From Flavobacteriaceae bacterium (GTDB taxonomy: Bacteria > Bacteroidota > Bacteroidia > Flavobacteriales > Flavobacteriaceae): 64,000 nt of DNA. Both the position numbers and the translations under genes were made by a program. The DNA is taken from assembly GCA_027490305.1 (NCBI GenBank), contig JAIXYI010000084.1:106319-170318 (forward strand). Direction: 5' to 3'. This document shows, one piece after another, positions 7,727 to 15,821 of the stretch (position 1 is the first letter of the stretch; each line of letters starts with the position of its first letter). Under the pieces are notes generated by a model. It was given only the letters and a program-made list of their open reading frames with translations, did no database searches and was not told the origin of the DNA.

Positions 7727-8527
7727 TTATTTAATCGCTATCCTCTTCTCCACTCTTCCCAGAATATTAGGAATCAATTTCTCAGAAAAAGCCGACACTA
7801 TAATTATTATCATCACGTTCCAGTAATCATTAAGTCCAATTTGAGGAAAAATGAGTTTGGAGCGTATCAATATATAAGCAATCGCCCCGGACACACACGA
7901 AAGGAATATCCTTTCAAAGCCGATAATGCTGTAAAACAAATTATAGGTTAATTCGTCAAAATTAATTCTATTTATAGATGACAAAATTGAAATCGAACTT
8001 CCTAGAAGAGAACTTAATAGTACGATTAAAAGATGCCAGTGGTCTTGCTTTGAATGCCTTAAGTCGGAGAAAACTATACACAGAATAGTAAAAACTAAAG
8101 TTAAGAAAATAGAAGGGGCGAAATAGTACAATCGATTGCTTGAAGCCCTTTTTATTTCGGTCTTTATCTCGTCTATTAGCTCATCAAATTCGCCGCCTTG
8201 AGGTAAATCCTCTCCTTGAAGACAGGACGACAGTATGTGCGCTACCCTATTTTTCATAACGCCATGGTTTTGAGATCGGTATAGTAGGCCTTTCGCTATT
8301 ATGTACTTGTTCTTAACAACATTAAATTTATTCACTAACCTTTGCTCGGATTCGTCTGTTATTCCATCGATTTCCACACGAAGTCGATAATTAATATCAT
8401 CGTGTTCGATTTCGTAAATACAATATTCATTCCCTTTGGCAAGGACATGATGAATTTTATTGCCCACAGCATCTTTACTGCCTGGTTTTAACTTTTCGAT
8501 ACCTTCCTTAACTCCGGTATGACTCAT
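7727..8527 (-). CDS. Unknown protein: soluble N-terminal half, four C-terminal membrane helices
   Basis: A 266-residue protein I cannot assign. Residues 1-130 are charged and soluble (YRLRVEIDGITDESEQRLVNKFNVVKNKYIIAKGLLYRSQ). Four hydrophobic segments follow at about 134-153, 165-184, 205-222 and 236-250, the last rich in isoleucine. Codon use is distinctly AT-rich compared with the neighbours, shared with the protease gene 134 bp upstream on the same strand, suggesting both arrived together. By analogy with other protease plus membrane-protein pairs, one may act on the other, but nothing in the sequence proves this. Confidence 0.7.
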   Translation of the reverse strand: MSHTGVKEGIEKLKPGSKDAVGNKIHHVLAKGNEYCIYEIEHDDINYRLRVEIDGITDESEQRLVNKFNVVKNKYIIAKGLLYRSQNHGVMKNRVAHILSSCLQGEDLPQGGEFDELIDEIKTEIKRASSNRLYYFAPSIFLTLVFTILCIVFSDLRHSKQDHWHLLIVLLSSLLGSSISILSSINRINFDELTYNLFYSIIGFERIFLSCVSGAIAYILIRSKLIFPQIGLNDYWNVMIIIIVSAFSEKLIPNILGRVEKRIAIK

Positions 8528-8661
8528 AGGATTTTCTAAATTATGTTATCTTCTTTTAATCTCTCTTGAGACCATAAAAACGGCTTGAGCGGCCAATTAA
8601 GTCTTGTGATAGTGGAGGGATCCGTGAATATGCCGCCTTTTGGTTAGAATAACCTTACTAG

Positions 8662-9645
8662 TTATTTTCTTTCAAGTAACGTCGCGTCGGAATTTAGTCC
8701 TCCAATAAAATAAAATGTATGATTAGTATATCCTCCAAATCTTCTTAGCAATTCAAAATACTGATAGATTGAATTACCAAACTCATATTCAGGAGTATTA
8801 TGTTTCACAATTTTGCTACCAAGTATTTTCTCTGCTTCCGATTTGTCGATTACAAAACTATGGTCTTTGTATTTATACACTAGTTCATCAGCTATAAGGC
8901 TAGCTTCTTTTGGTAAATTATGAATATGTGTATTCAGTAAATTCTCTGCATATTGTGTCAAAGATTCAGCTACTCTTTCATAATAGCCAATTTGTATTGG
9001 CTCCACCGACATGTTTAAATATTTAGCAAACATATCTGAGGAGTCTGGGTTTTCAGCTACTAGTTGAGCTATGTGTTCAACTGAGTTCTTAAGGCCTAAC
9101 GTCGGAAGGTTGTCAATTTGAGGGTCAATTGGTCCTAGTTCACTTAAACTGCCCATGTGAATTTCGTTCGCTGCACAGCATAATAAAGTTGCCGCAGACT
9201 TTGCGTATCTAGGTAAAGTAACTATGAAATTGCCATTTGAATACTCCCGGCATAATTTACCAATCAAATACGCTGACCCAGGAACGCCTCCCGTAGATAG
9301 TAAAACCATTAAAACCGGTTTTGATTTGTCGAACTTGGTTACAGCGTCATAAATTTTGTCCGCATCACTTTTCAACATTGTCGAGTTGTCATATAAAAAT
9401 ATAAAGTGATATCTATCTGCAATTGGAGATTTGGTTACAAGTTGATTGAGGTACGCCTTGAAATTCTCATGAAACAAACTCTTTAGGGAGTCATTTGCAT
9501 CTTCACTGAAGGCGTCTAACAGGGACTTTACTACATCAAAAGAACTCAACTTGGGACTTTCTGACACTTTAGGAATTACAGACTCGACTAGCTCTGGAGT
9601 AGTGATTTCGGTTTCGGGGTTTTCCTGTTTATATTGTTTAGCCAT
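8662..9645 (-). CDS. SDH-family ClpP-fold serine protease
   Basis: A 327-residue protease of the SDH (PF01972) group, related to ClpP and SppA. After a variable N-terminus (1-75), the fold runs through HFIFLYDNSTM, VLMVLLSTGGVPGSAYLIG (oxyanion loop STGG at 117-120), LPRYAKSAATLL with likely nucleophile Ser150, and SLSELGPIDPQI with Asp174. Unlike the archaeal membrane-bound members it has no N-terminal transmembrane helix, so it is probably cytoplasmic. AT-rich composition like its downstream neighbour (the four-helix membrane protein) marks a transferred pair. Substrate unknown. Confidence 0.85.
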   Translation of the reverse strand: MAKQYKQENPETEITTPELVESVIPKVSESPKLSSFDVVKSLLDAFSEDANDSLKSLFHENFKAYLNQLVTKSPIADRYHFIFLYDNSTMLKSDADKIYDAVTKFDKSKPVLMVLLSTGGVPGSAYLIGKLCREYSNGNFIVTLPRYAKSAATLLCCAANEIHMGSLSELGPIDPQIDNLPTLGLKNSVEHIAQLVAENPDSSDMFAKYLNMSVEPIQIGYYERVAESLTQYAENLLNTHIHNLPKEASLIADELVYKYKDHSFVIDKSEAEKILGSKIVKHNTPEYEFGNSIYQYFELLRRFGGYTNHTFYFIGGLNSDATLLERK

Positions 9646-9903
9646 AAATGTAAAAAGTTGATGATCCTAATTTCTGTTCGACTATTTCTTATCCAAAACA
9701 AACCAACTGTTGAGGAGTGATGTCTGTTTGTTTAGTGTGTTATTTTGTATTTGACGCAATATGCCCACAATATACCCAACCCCTCTCCCCACCCCAAATT
9801 CCCTCGCCCATCATCCTACTTTTCCGACTAACGTCGTGAGCGTGCGTAGATGTACGTAGGAAAAGTTCAGACGTTGGGAGGTTCGGGAGCGGTGAGGTAA
9901 GCG
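9646..9903. other. Intergenic gap at the right edge of the AT-rich island
   Basis: 258 bp. The first 140 bp are AT-rich and probably hold the protease promoter. Then a short C-rich stretch (AACCCCTCTCCCCACCCC near 9779) marks a return to normal composition. I see no gene, tRNA, direct repeat or clear attachment site. Confidence 0.5.
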
Positions 9904-10593
9904 TCAGGGGCCTTCTTCTATAATTTCCAGTACGTTGCCCTCAAAGTCGACCTTGGCTTTGACATAGTTGCGGACCATTCCGCCAAAGGCATTCCGTCCG
10001 CGGAAAGAGGTACGCACCACCAAATAGTCTTCCATATCCCAATATACCGTCTCGTCATGCTCATAGCTGTCGGGGTCGTTCATGGCTTTTTTGATCAACC
10101 GCGTCAATCGCGGGTGCGAGCCGTCAAGGGAACTAAATTGTTTTTCTACAAGTTCTTTGTGGTCCTGCTGCTTTTTCTGGAAGTATTCAAGGGCACTTTC
10201 CCGTTCAAAATCGGCAAATTCCACCGTGTCGGTCGACGTTCGTACGACCATTGAAATATTGGCTTTCTTCAGGTAAAACACCCAATAGCGCAGGTTGGTG
10301 CTGTCTATCGTCTCGGGTTCACCCCAGTCTTTCCAGTTCGCGGTGGGCACCGGTTTTGCCACCAACGCCCTGACGCTGTCGATCCCGATTTTCAGCGGAT
10401 CGTGATAGGTGGGCTTCGCCACTTCGGGTACTCTCGAATCATCAGTGGCGATGGCGATAACGAGTGCCAAAACGACAAACGCGGCAGCCGGAAGGCACCC
10501 GAATCGTATGATTTGCCGCTTTTTGCGCTTTTGAATGGCTTCCGGACTGTACCTTGCTTTCCAGTCGTCGGCAGGGGATGGGGATAGGTTCAT
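9904..10593 (-). CDS. Single-pass membrane protein of unknown function
   Basis: A 229-residue protein: basic N-terminus, one membrane helix at about 31-50 (FGCLPAAAFVVLALVIAIA), then an extracytoplasmic domain. The C-terminal part (KKAMNDPDSYEHDETVYWDMEDYLVVRTSFRGRNAFGGMVRNYVKAKVDFEGNVLEI) matches a domain often seen in uncharacterised Bacteroidota membrane proteins, with conserved NDPDSYEH and FRGRNAFGG. No enzymatic residues recognised. It stands alone, with a long repeat-filled gap upstream. Confidence 0.65.
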   Translation of the reverse strand: MNLSPSPADDWKARYSPEAIQKRKKRQIIRFGCLPAAAFVVLALVIAIATDDSRVPEVAKPTYHDPLKIGIDSVRALVAKPVPTANWKDWGEPETIDSTNLRYWVFYLKKANISMVVRTSTDTVEFADFERESALEYFQKKQQDHKELVEKQFSSLDGSHPRLTRLIKKAMNDPDSYEHDETVYWDMEDYLVVRTSFRGRNAFGGMVRNYVKAKVDFEGNVLEIIEEGP

Positions 10594-10705
10594 ATACGAT
10601 GTTGTTACGAATCCAGTTGGTGCCGTCGTCCTTGGTCAACCGTCTTCAGGCGGCAAGGTAAGTGGTTCTGCAAGGGGGATTGTACGGTTTTCCGTAAAGA
10701 GGGGC

Positions 10706-10747
10706 GGGAAGTCTGAAAGTCGGAAAGTCAGAAAATCGGGAAGTAGG
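10706..10747. repeat. Octad array (GGGAAGTC / TGAAAGTC / GGAAAGTC)
   Basis: Five consecutive 8-bp words of the form NGAAAGTC. Same word family as the arrays at 11163 and 12440. Between this and 10938 nothing else is visible. Confidence 0.7.
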
Positions 10748-10937
10748 CCAGATTCACTCTCCAACAGAGCCAGATCGCCCACCCAAGTCCCAGAAAACAA
10801 TCGCTGTCCGTCGGCCCTGGTCCCCTATCGGAGCCATCGCCCGGGCAAAACAGCCTCACTAGGTGTCGGTTTAGTGAAGGGAAGAGCTGTTCACCCAAGC
10901 CTACCGGTCATAAACCCTACTTTCGCTGACTTTATTG

Positions 10938-11147
10938 TCAATTTAGCTGGCTTGAACATCAATTAAACTGCCTTTGAAATCAATTTAACTGCTTTCGTCG
11001 TCAATTATCCTGACTTACCAGTCAATTAAACTGTCTTTAAGGTCAATTTTAGTGCGTTCTACGTCAATTTTGATGACTTCCAAGTCAATTTTGCTGACTT
11101 TCTTGTCAATTTAACTGACTTTGATGTCAATTTAACTGACTTCCAGG
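10938..11147. repeat. 21-bp tandem array, 10 units
   Basis: Ten end-to-end units of exactly 21 bp, all beginning TCAATT or near, consensus TCAATTTAACTGACTT then five variable bases. Unit starts are 10938 + 21n, and an eleventh partial TCA begins at 11148; a degenerate half unit precedes the first. The last two units and the TGACTT part are best conserved, the first ones most diverged, as expected if growth occurs at the right end. Since 21 is three codons and three heptads, both strands stay open over long stretches, but no start signal or codon bias suggests translation. The array fills most of a 760-bp gene-free gap. Confidence 0.9.
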
Positions 11148-11162
11148 TCATTGAAGTTAGAT

Positions 11163-11300
11163 CGGAAGATGGGAAGAAGTTCGGAAGTTCGGAAGATGGG
11201 AAGTTCGGAAGAAGTCTGAAAGTCTGAAAGTAGTTCGTGAGATCGGACATTCGTCCAACCACCAAAAACCAACCACCAAAAACCAACCACCGACGACCCA
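11163..11300. repeat. Octad array (GGAAGTTC) followed by heptad array (AACCACC / AAAAACC)
   Basis: 11163-11230: purine-rich 8-bp words GGAAGTTC, GGAAGATG, TGAAAGTC. 11256-11300: alternating 7-bp words AACCACC and AAAAACC. The heptads run to within about 50 bp of the DUF6438 lipoprotein start at 11353. Confidence 0.8.
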
Positions 11301-11352
11301 CACCCAACATACCAAACCCAAGTTGCTGTCGTTATACTTGAAAAACCCGCCT

Positions 11353-12441
11353 ATGCGTTCGTTACCTGTCTTTCTTTTCGGTGTATTCGTATGTTTACTT
11401 GTCGGATGTAAACAGGCCTCAGAGCCTGCGTTTGTGCGGGCGTCACACAGGCCTGGACCCATTGATAGCCTTGCCAGTGATAAAGAGGTGGAGGCGTTCG
11501 TGCGCAAACAGGACACCCTACTGCGGCGTTTTAAGCTTCGACCGGTATCCGATTATGAAAAGACGGAGTTATTCTATGACCAAAAGGAGGTGTTCGGGCA
11601 GGTGCGTCGCGTGAAGCCGCCGCTGTTTATCAGGGGGGATTTCGACAACAATGGCTATACCGATTTGGTGGTTTCGGGCGACGCCCGCTACGGTTGTACC
11701 GATACGCTGTCGGTATGCGGTTTTGAATCGATTCTTTTCCTGCAATCGGCAAAGGGCACGGAAAAGCGCTATCTGAGCGGATGGTTTCGCGACCTCCTTG
11801 TCGTCTATCCCGTGCAGCGTAACGCGCACAACCTATTGGATGTGTTCGCTATTCAGTCGGCACCCACGGGGCGTGGTCCGCAAACTCTTACGCATACGCT
11901 CTTAACGGTACAGGAGGGGTATCCGATTGAGTACAATCCAAGTCCGGAGCCCCACCAGATTGAAAAGCTCGTATTTGCCACTGACCCTTGTTTTGGCACC
12001 TGCCCTATATTCACGCTAACGGTGCAGGGCGACGGTCGAGCTATTTTCCGGGCGGATGCCTATAATTTCTCTGACGAGCCGCCTAAGGCCACCCGTAAGG
12101 TCCGGCCCCAGGAACATCCTGAAAACAACTATAATCTGTATCGGAGCATTTACAATGAGGGTACCTATAAAGGCACGATCCGAAAGGCCGACCTAGAGGC
12201 TGTTTTCTCCCTTCTCAATTATCTTGATTTCATACGATTACGTGACGAATACGCCGTGGGGGCAACCGATCTGCCCGGGGCTACGCTGACCATTACCTAT
12301 GATGGCGGTAAGGTGAAACGTATTTTCGATTACGGAAAGACCGGTACGTACGGACTCCAGGCGCTGTATAAAAAACTGGAAGCTCTTCGGTATAACCAGA
12401 AGTGGACGCCGCGGCCGCCGGAGAGTAGGAAGCAGAGGTGA
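11353..12441 (+). CDS. Lipoprotein with DUF6438 domain
   Basis: A 362-residue predicted lipoprotein (signal MRSLPVFLFGVFVCLLVGC; lipobox VGC). Residues about 25-195 hold a domain with DFDNNGYTDLVVSGDARYGC, an FG-GAP-like calcium loop. Residues about 205-355 match DUF6438: FATDPCFGTCPIFTLTVQGDG, GTYKGTIRKADLEAVFSLLNYLDF, ATLTITYDGGKVKRIFDYG. The CFGTCP cysteine pair is the hallmark of that domain. Start at 11353 is taken because the signal peptide begins there. A bidirectional terminator follows. Function unknown; surface or periplasmic. Confidence 0.8.
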   Translation: MRSLPVFLFGVFVCLLVGCKQASEPAFVRASHRPGPIDSLASDKEVEAFVRKQDTLLRRFKLRPVSDYEKTELFYDQKEVFGQVRRVKPPLFIRGDFDNNGYTDLVVSGDARYGCTDTLSVCGFESILFLQSAKGTEKRYLSGWFRDLLVVYPVQRNAHNLLDVFAIQSAPTGRGPQTLTHTLLTVQEGYPIEYNPSPEPHQIEKLVFATDPCFGTCPIFTLTVQGDGRAIFRADAYNFSDEPPKATRKVRPQEHPENNYNLYRSIYNEGTYKGTIRKADLEAVFSLLNYLDFIRLRDEYAVGATDLPGATLTITYDGGKVKRIFDYGKTGTYGLQALYKKLEALRYNQKWTPRPPESRKQR

Positions 12442-12509
12442 AGGGAGAAGTCCGGAAGTCGGGAAGACCGAAAGTCGTCCAATGACTAACTACTAACCAC
12501 TAACAACCT
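12440..12509. repeat. Octad then heptad array between DUF6438 gene and terminator
   Basis: Octads of the GGAAGTCN type (12440-12480) followed by heptads ACTAACT, ACTAACC, ACTAACA (12485-12509). Confidence 0.7.
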
Positions 12510-12514
12510 CAAAA

Positions 12515-12549
12515 AAAAGACCTGTTAGGCGTGGCCTGGCAGGTCTTTT
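12515..12549. terminator. Bidirectional terminator
   Basis: Stem AAAAGACCTG / CAGGTCTTTT, extended inward by TTAGGC / GCCTGG, with A-run before and T-run after. It ends both the DUF6438 gene (+) and, with the convergent barrel gene at 12612, possibly the minus-strand transcript. Confidence 0.85.
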
Positions 12550-12570
12550 GTTTATTTGAAGTTACGTCCG

Positions 12571-12610
12571 TCTTCCGAACTTCCGATCTTCCGAACTTCT
12601 TCCAATCTCC
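12571..12610. repeat. Octad array (CTTCCGAA)
   Basis: Words CTTCCGAA, CTTCCGAT, CTTCCGAA, CTTCTTCC: the complement of the GGAAGTTC words at 11163, so the two arrays are in inverted orientation around the DUF6438 gene. Confidence 0.7.
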
Positions 12611-12611
12611 C

Positions 12612-13172
12612 TTAAAACCGAAATCCCACTCCCGCCCGCAGGCTCGTTAGGTTCTGGTTATACGAATCTTTCACCGGTACGTTGCCGCTCAGTTTTACAT
12701 AGTCATATTGCACCTGTACGAACAGGCCGGCGATGATGTCGTAGGCGAGGCCCACATTGACGTTCACACCTGTTTGCGGATCGGCATCGGCAATCGCTGC
12801 CCCGTCAAGGGTACCCGATGAGTTGAAGAGCACCGTCGTATATCCGATACCTATCGAAGGGTGTAGTTTGATGGCCGGCTCCAGACTGAACTCGGCAAAC
12901 GCCCGTGGCTGCAACGGAATCGCGTAGGTGAGGTAGTCCTGGGTGTCGTTGAGTTGCTTGTCATACATCAAACTGGCGTTGACCGAAACGCCGACACGCA
13001 CCACCGGCACACTTACAAAGGCCCATTTGAAGCCGGCATCTACCAGTCCGGTGTAGTTGTCGCCATATACGTTGTCGCCCGTCGGCAGGGTATAATGCGC
13101 CTCAACACTCCATTTTTTCTGCGCCGACATCGACGCCGCACACAGTAACAGTAAAAGGGTAATTTTTTTCAT
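12612..13172 (-). CDS. Outer-membrane beta-barrel protein
   Basis: A 186-residue protein with signal MKKITLLLLLCAASMSAQ, then barrel strands: KWSVEAHYTLPTG, DAGFKWAFVSVPVVRVGVSVNASL, PRAFAEFSLEPAIKLHPSIGIGYTTVLF, TGVNVNVGLAYDIIAGLFVQVQYDYVKL, SLRAGVGFRF. The last strand ends in Phe, as barrel proteins do. Start 13172 is chosen because upstream codons would be read from the heptad array at 13205-13245. Small porin or OmpW-like; no ligand evident. Confidence 0.75.
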   Translation of the reverse strand: MKKITLLLLLCAASMSAQKKWSVEAHYTLPTGDNVYGDNYTGLVDAGFKWAFVSVPVVRVGVSVNASLMYDKQLNDTQDYLTYAIPLQPRAFAEFSLEPAIKLHPSIGIGYTTVLFNSSGTLDGAAIADADPQTGVNVNVGLAYDIIAGLFVQVQYDYVKLSGNVPVKDSYNQNLTSLRAGVGFRF

Positions 13173-13204
13173 GATGGTTTTGTTTGGCGCAAAGATAGGA
13201 ATTG

Positions 13205-13245
13205 AAGGTTGAGGGTTGAGTGTTGAGGGTTGAGTTTTGAGTTGG
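13205..13245. repeat. Heptad array (TTGAGGG / TTGAGTG / TTGAGTT)
   Basis: Five perfect-period 7-bp words TTGAGGG, TTGAGTG, TTGAGGG, TTGAGTT, TTGAG. The same word recurs near 40070. A CTTCCGAA-type octad array follows at about 13330-13360 and reaches the DUF6660 promoter. Confidence 0.85.
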
Positions 13246-13368
13246 AAGAGGGGGGGATAAATAGGTATTTGGTAAAGGATGTTTTGAAAAGGGAAAGCTT
13301 GGTTGGTGGCGGGATGGTTTCCTAACTCCCGCACTTCCGAACTTCTTCCAACTTCCAATTTCTCTCCT

Positions 13369-13376
13369 TACCTTTG
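13369..13376 (+). promoter_or_regulatory. -7 box TACCTTTG, near-leaderless
   Basis: Perfect TAnnTTTG, only 4 bp before the ATG at 13381, so the transcript of the DUF6660/TonB operon should have little or no 5' leader. Upstream DNA is the octad array; no TTG at -33. Confidence 0.65.
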
Positions 13377-13380
13377 CCCC

Positions 13381-13689
13381 ATGAAAGGCCTTCTCCTTCT
13401 TTTTGCTTTTTACCTCTTCGCGCTGGCGATCGTGCCGTGTCATGACGCCGGTGAGTGTTCGGAGGTGCGGAAGGAAATCGCCGCGCACGACCATGAGGGG
13501 GAAGACGAACAATGCCCCCCTTTCTGTGTCTGCGCCTGCTGTGGTACTGTCATGGCCGCGCCGCACGCACCGGTTGGGTTTGCCGGGGTGACGGTCACGC
13601 CCGACTATCCCGAGCATACATATGGTTATGTATCACCGGCACCTGACAGCCTTTCAACCGGCATCTGGCAACCGCCCAGGATGGTGTAA
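13381..13689 (+). CDS. DUF6660 family small exported protein
   Basis: A 102-residue protein with N-terminal hydrophobic signal (MKGLLLLFAFYLFALAIVPC), then an acidic/His segment (KEIAAHDHEGEDEQ) and a cysteine cluster CPPFCVCACCGTV at about residues 44-56. This is the DUF6660 pattern. The cysteines and histidines suggest metal handling. In Bacteroidota it usually sits just before a TonB-dependent receptor, as here (62 bp gap), pointing to joint work in metal uptake or sensing; the metal cannot be read. Confidence 0.8.
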   Translation: MKGLLLLFAFYLFALAIVPCHDAGECSEVRKEIAAHDHEGEDEQCPPFCVCACCGTVMAAPHAPVGFAGVTVTPDYPEHTYGYVSPAPDSLSTGIWQPPRMV

Positions 13690-13751
13690 TGCTTCCGACT
13701 CCCGTTTTTGAGAACGGGTATTTTTCGCATTACCAATCCTAATTTCAATTC

Positions 13752-15722
13752 ATGAAACAACTTTTTTTCGTGGCGCTGCTCGGCGCCGCATCGGTAGTAT
13801 CCGCACAGGAACAACCGAAAGACAGCCTGGGGTCTGACGAAGGACTCGAAGAGGTGGTCATCAAATCAACCCGCACCTCGCGCACCATCCGCAATACGCC
13901 CACCCGCGTCGAAACCATCGATTCGGAGGAACTGGACGAAAAGGCCAACATGCGACCCGCAAACGTTTCGATGGTGCTGCATGAGAGCACGGGTATACAG
14001 GTACAACAGACCTCGGCCACCTCGGGCAATTCCAGCATCCGGGTGCAGGGACTCGACGGACGCTATACCCAATTGCTCAAAGACGGCTACCCGAACTTCG
14101 GCAACTTCGCCAACGGCTTGTCGATTCTTGAAATTCCGCCCCTTGACCTGAAGCAGGTGGAAGTGATCAAAGGTCCTGCCTCTACGTTATACGGCGGTGG
14201 CGCTATAGCCGGTGTCGTGAACTTCATTTCGAAAGACCCGTCGCGCGAAGGGGAACACCTGCTGCTGCTGAACCAGTCGCACGTGGGGCAATCGAACCTC
14301 GGCGGCTTCTTTTCTAAACGGAACGATCGGTGGGGGTATACGTTTCTCGGACTCGCCAACCTCCAAAACGATTACGATGTTGACCGCGACGGTTTTTCGG
14401 AACTGCCGCAGTCGTTTAACCTGTCGCTCCATCCGAAGGTATTTTGGTATAAAGGGCAGAAGACGTCGTTTGAACTTGGCAACCAATACGCCGTGAGCCG
14501 TAACACCGGCGGTGATACCCGCGTGATCGACCACAGGGAAGACGCTTTCCATACCTATTTCGAGCGCAATATCACGTTGCGCAATACGACGAACGCCGAG
14601 TTGCAGACGCCTTTAGGGCCCGGGATATTTCGACTGCGCGGTAGCCTGGCGGTGTTTATCCGTGAGATTGAACTGCCGGATTATAAGTTCACCGGAAACA
14701 ACCTCACGGGTTTTGGTGAAGCTACCTGGTCGGCCACTTTCCGCGAGCGGCACGATCTGGTGGTCGGGGCCAGTTATAATAACGACCGCTTCGACCAGCG
14801 TACTAATACGTCGGGGCATAACCTTGACAGCCACACGGCTACGGCGGGCGTGTTTGCACAGCACACCTGGGATATCACCGACCGGCTGATTCTTGAAAGC
14901 GGCCTCCGTGCCGAGACGGTGCGTTATGCCATGCAGGCCGGCACCTCGCAGCGGTTTGGCGCCGTGCTGCCGCGGGTGTCGTTGTTGTATAAGTTCCATG
15001 AGAACTGGTCGGGGCGCGTTACCGGCGGCACTGGGTATAAAGCGCCTACGGTATTCACCGAACAGACGGAAACCCTGCAATACCGCGACGTCCTGCCGCT
15101 GATCGATGCGGAGGTCGAGCGAAGTGCGGGTGGCACAGTCGACGTGAACTACCGCGTACGCCTGGGCGAGTGGGCTATCAGCGCCAACCAGATGCTCTTC
15201 TATACCCGGCTGACACGACCGCTGGTGCTGCAATACGACGGCGCCGACTACCGTTTCGTCAATGCATCGGATCCGGTGCACAGCCGCGGGTTTGAGACCA
15301 ACTTGAAGTTCGTGTACCAGGACTATTATAAACTCTTTGCGGGTTATACGTTCACCGAGGCAACGGCAGGTTACGTGCCAGGGGCCGGGCAGTTGCCGTT
15401 GGTGCCGCGGCATAAGGTCAACCTGACGTTGATCTATGAGAAGGAACGCGACCTCAAGATCGGACTGGAGGGCTATTTCACCGATCAACAGTACCTGACC
15501 GATCGTACGGCGACGCCTTCGTATTGGGAGTTGGGTGCTTCGGCCGAGAAGTATTTCGGGAAACATCTCAGCCTCTTCGTCAACTTCGAGAACTTTACCG
15601 ATGAGCGACAGGGGCGGTATAAACGGGTGGTGAACGGTCCGGCCACACAACCCACCTTCGATGAAATCTGGAACCACACTGAAGGCTTTGTGTGTAGTGG
15701 AGGGATGAAATGGAGGTGGTGA
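13752..15722 (+). CDS. TonB-dependent outer-membrane receptor
   Basis: A 656-residue receptor with signal peptide (MKQLFFVALLGAASVVSAQ). The TonB-box region is EEVVIKSTRT (about 34-43), the plug domain spans about 45-155 (ETIDSEELDEKANMRPANVSMVLHE ... IRVQGLDGRYTQLLKDG ... VEVIKGPASTLYGGGAIAGVVNFISK), and the 22-strand barrel fills the rest, ending GGMKWRW with a terminal aromatic. It lacks the N-terminal carboxypeptidase-like domain of SusC-type receptors and is the size of siderophore or metal receptors. Pairing with the cysteine/His-rich DUF6660 gene favours a metal or metal complex substrate. Confidence 0.92.
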   Translation: MKQLFFVALLGAASVVSAQEQPKDSLGSDEGLEEVVIKSTRTSRTIRNTPTRVETIDSEELDEKANMRPANVSMVLHESTGIQVQQTSATSGNSSIRVQGLDGRYTQLLKDGYPNFGNFANGLSILEIPPLDLKQVEVIKGPASTLYGGGAIAGVVNFISKDPSREGEHLLLLNQSHVGQSNLGGFFSKRNDRWGYTFLGLANLQNDYDVDRDGFSELPQSFNLSLHPKVFWYKGQKTSFELGNQYAVSRNTGGDTRVIDHREDAFHTYFERNITLRNTTNAELQTPLGPGIFRLRGSLAVFIREIELPDYKFTGNNLTGFGEATWSATFRERHDLVVGASYNNDRFDQRTNTSGHNLDSHTATAGVFAQHTWDITDRLILESGLRAETVRYAMQAGTSQRFGAVLPRVSLLYKFHENWSGRVTGGTGYKAPTVFTEQTETLQYRDVLPLIDAEVERSAGGTVDVNYRVRLGEWAISANQMLFYTRLTRPLVLQYDGADYRFVNASDPVHSRGFETNLKFVYQDYYKLFAGYTFTEATAGYVPGAGQLPLVPRHKVNLTLIYEKERDLKIGLEGYFTDQQYLTDRTATPSYWELGASAEKYFGKHLSLFVNFENFTDERQGRYKRVVNGPATQPTFDEIWNHTEGFVCSGGMKWRW

Positions 15723-15821
15723 GTAAGGGCTTAGGGAATAGGAGATAGGAGTTGGGGGAAGGCGATCTTTTTTACCCACTCGCTTATTACGATGCTTCCG
15801 CGTACATTTGAAGAAAAAAAG

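Noticed and set aside
7727..9645. AT-rich island as an insertion sequence or prophage remnant
   Set aside because: No transposase, integrase, terminal inverted repeat or target duplication was found at its edges.
10938..11147. CRISPR-like or coding interpretation of the 21-bp array
   Set aside because: Units are contiguous with no unique spacers, so it is not CRISPR. The minus strand is open and would give a seven-residue repeat, but that follows from 21 being a multiple of three; there is no start region, signal or codon bias.
14613..15779. A 388-codon open frame antisense to the TonB receptor
   Set aside because: It lies wholly inside the clear receptor gene, has no recognisable domain or start region, and is explained by GC-rich codon use of the receptor.
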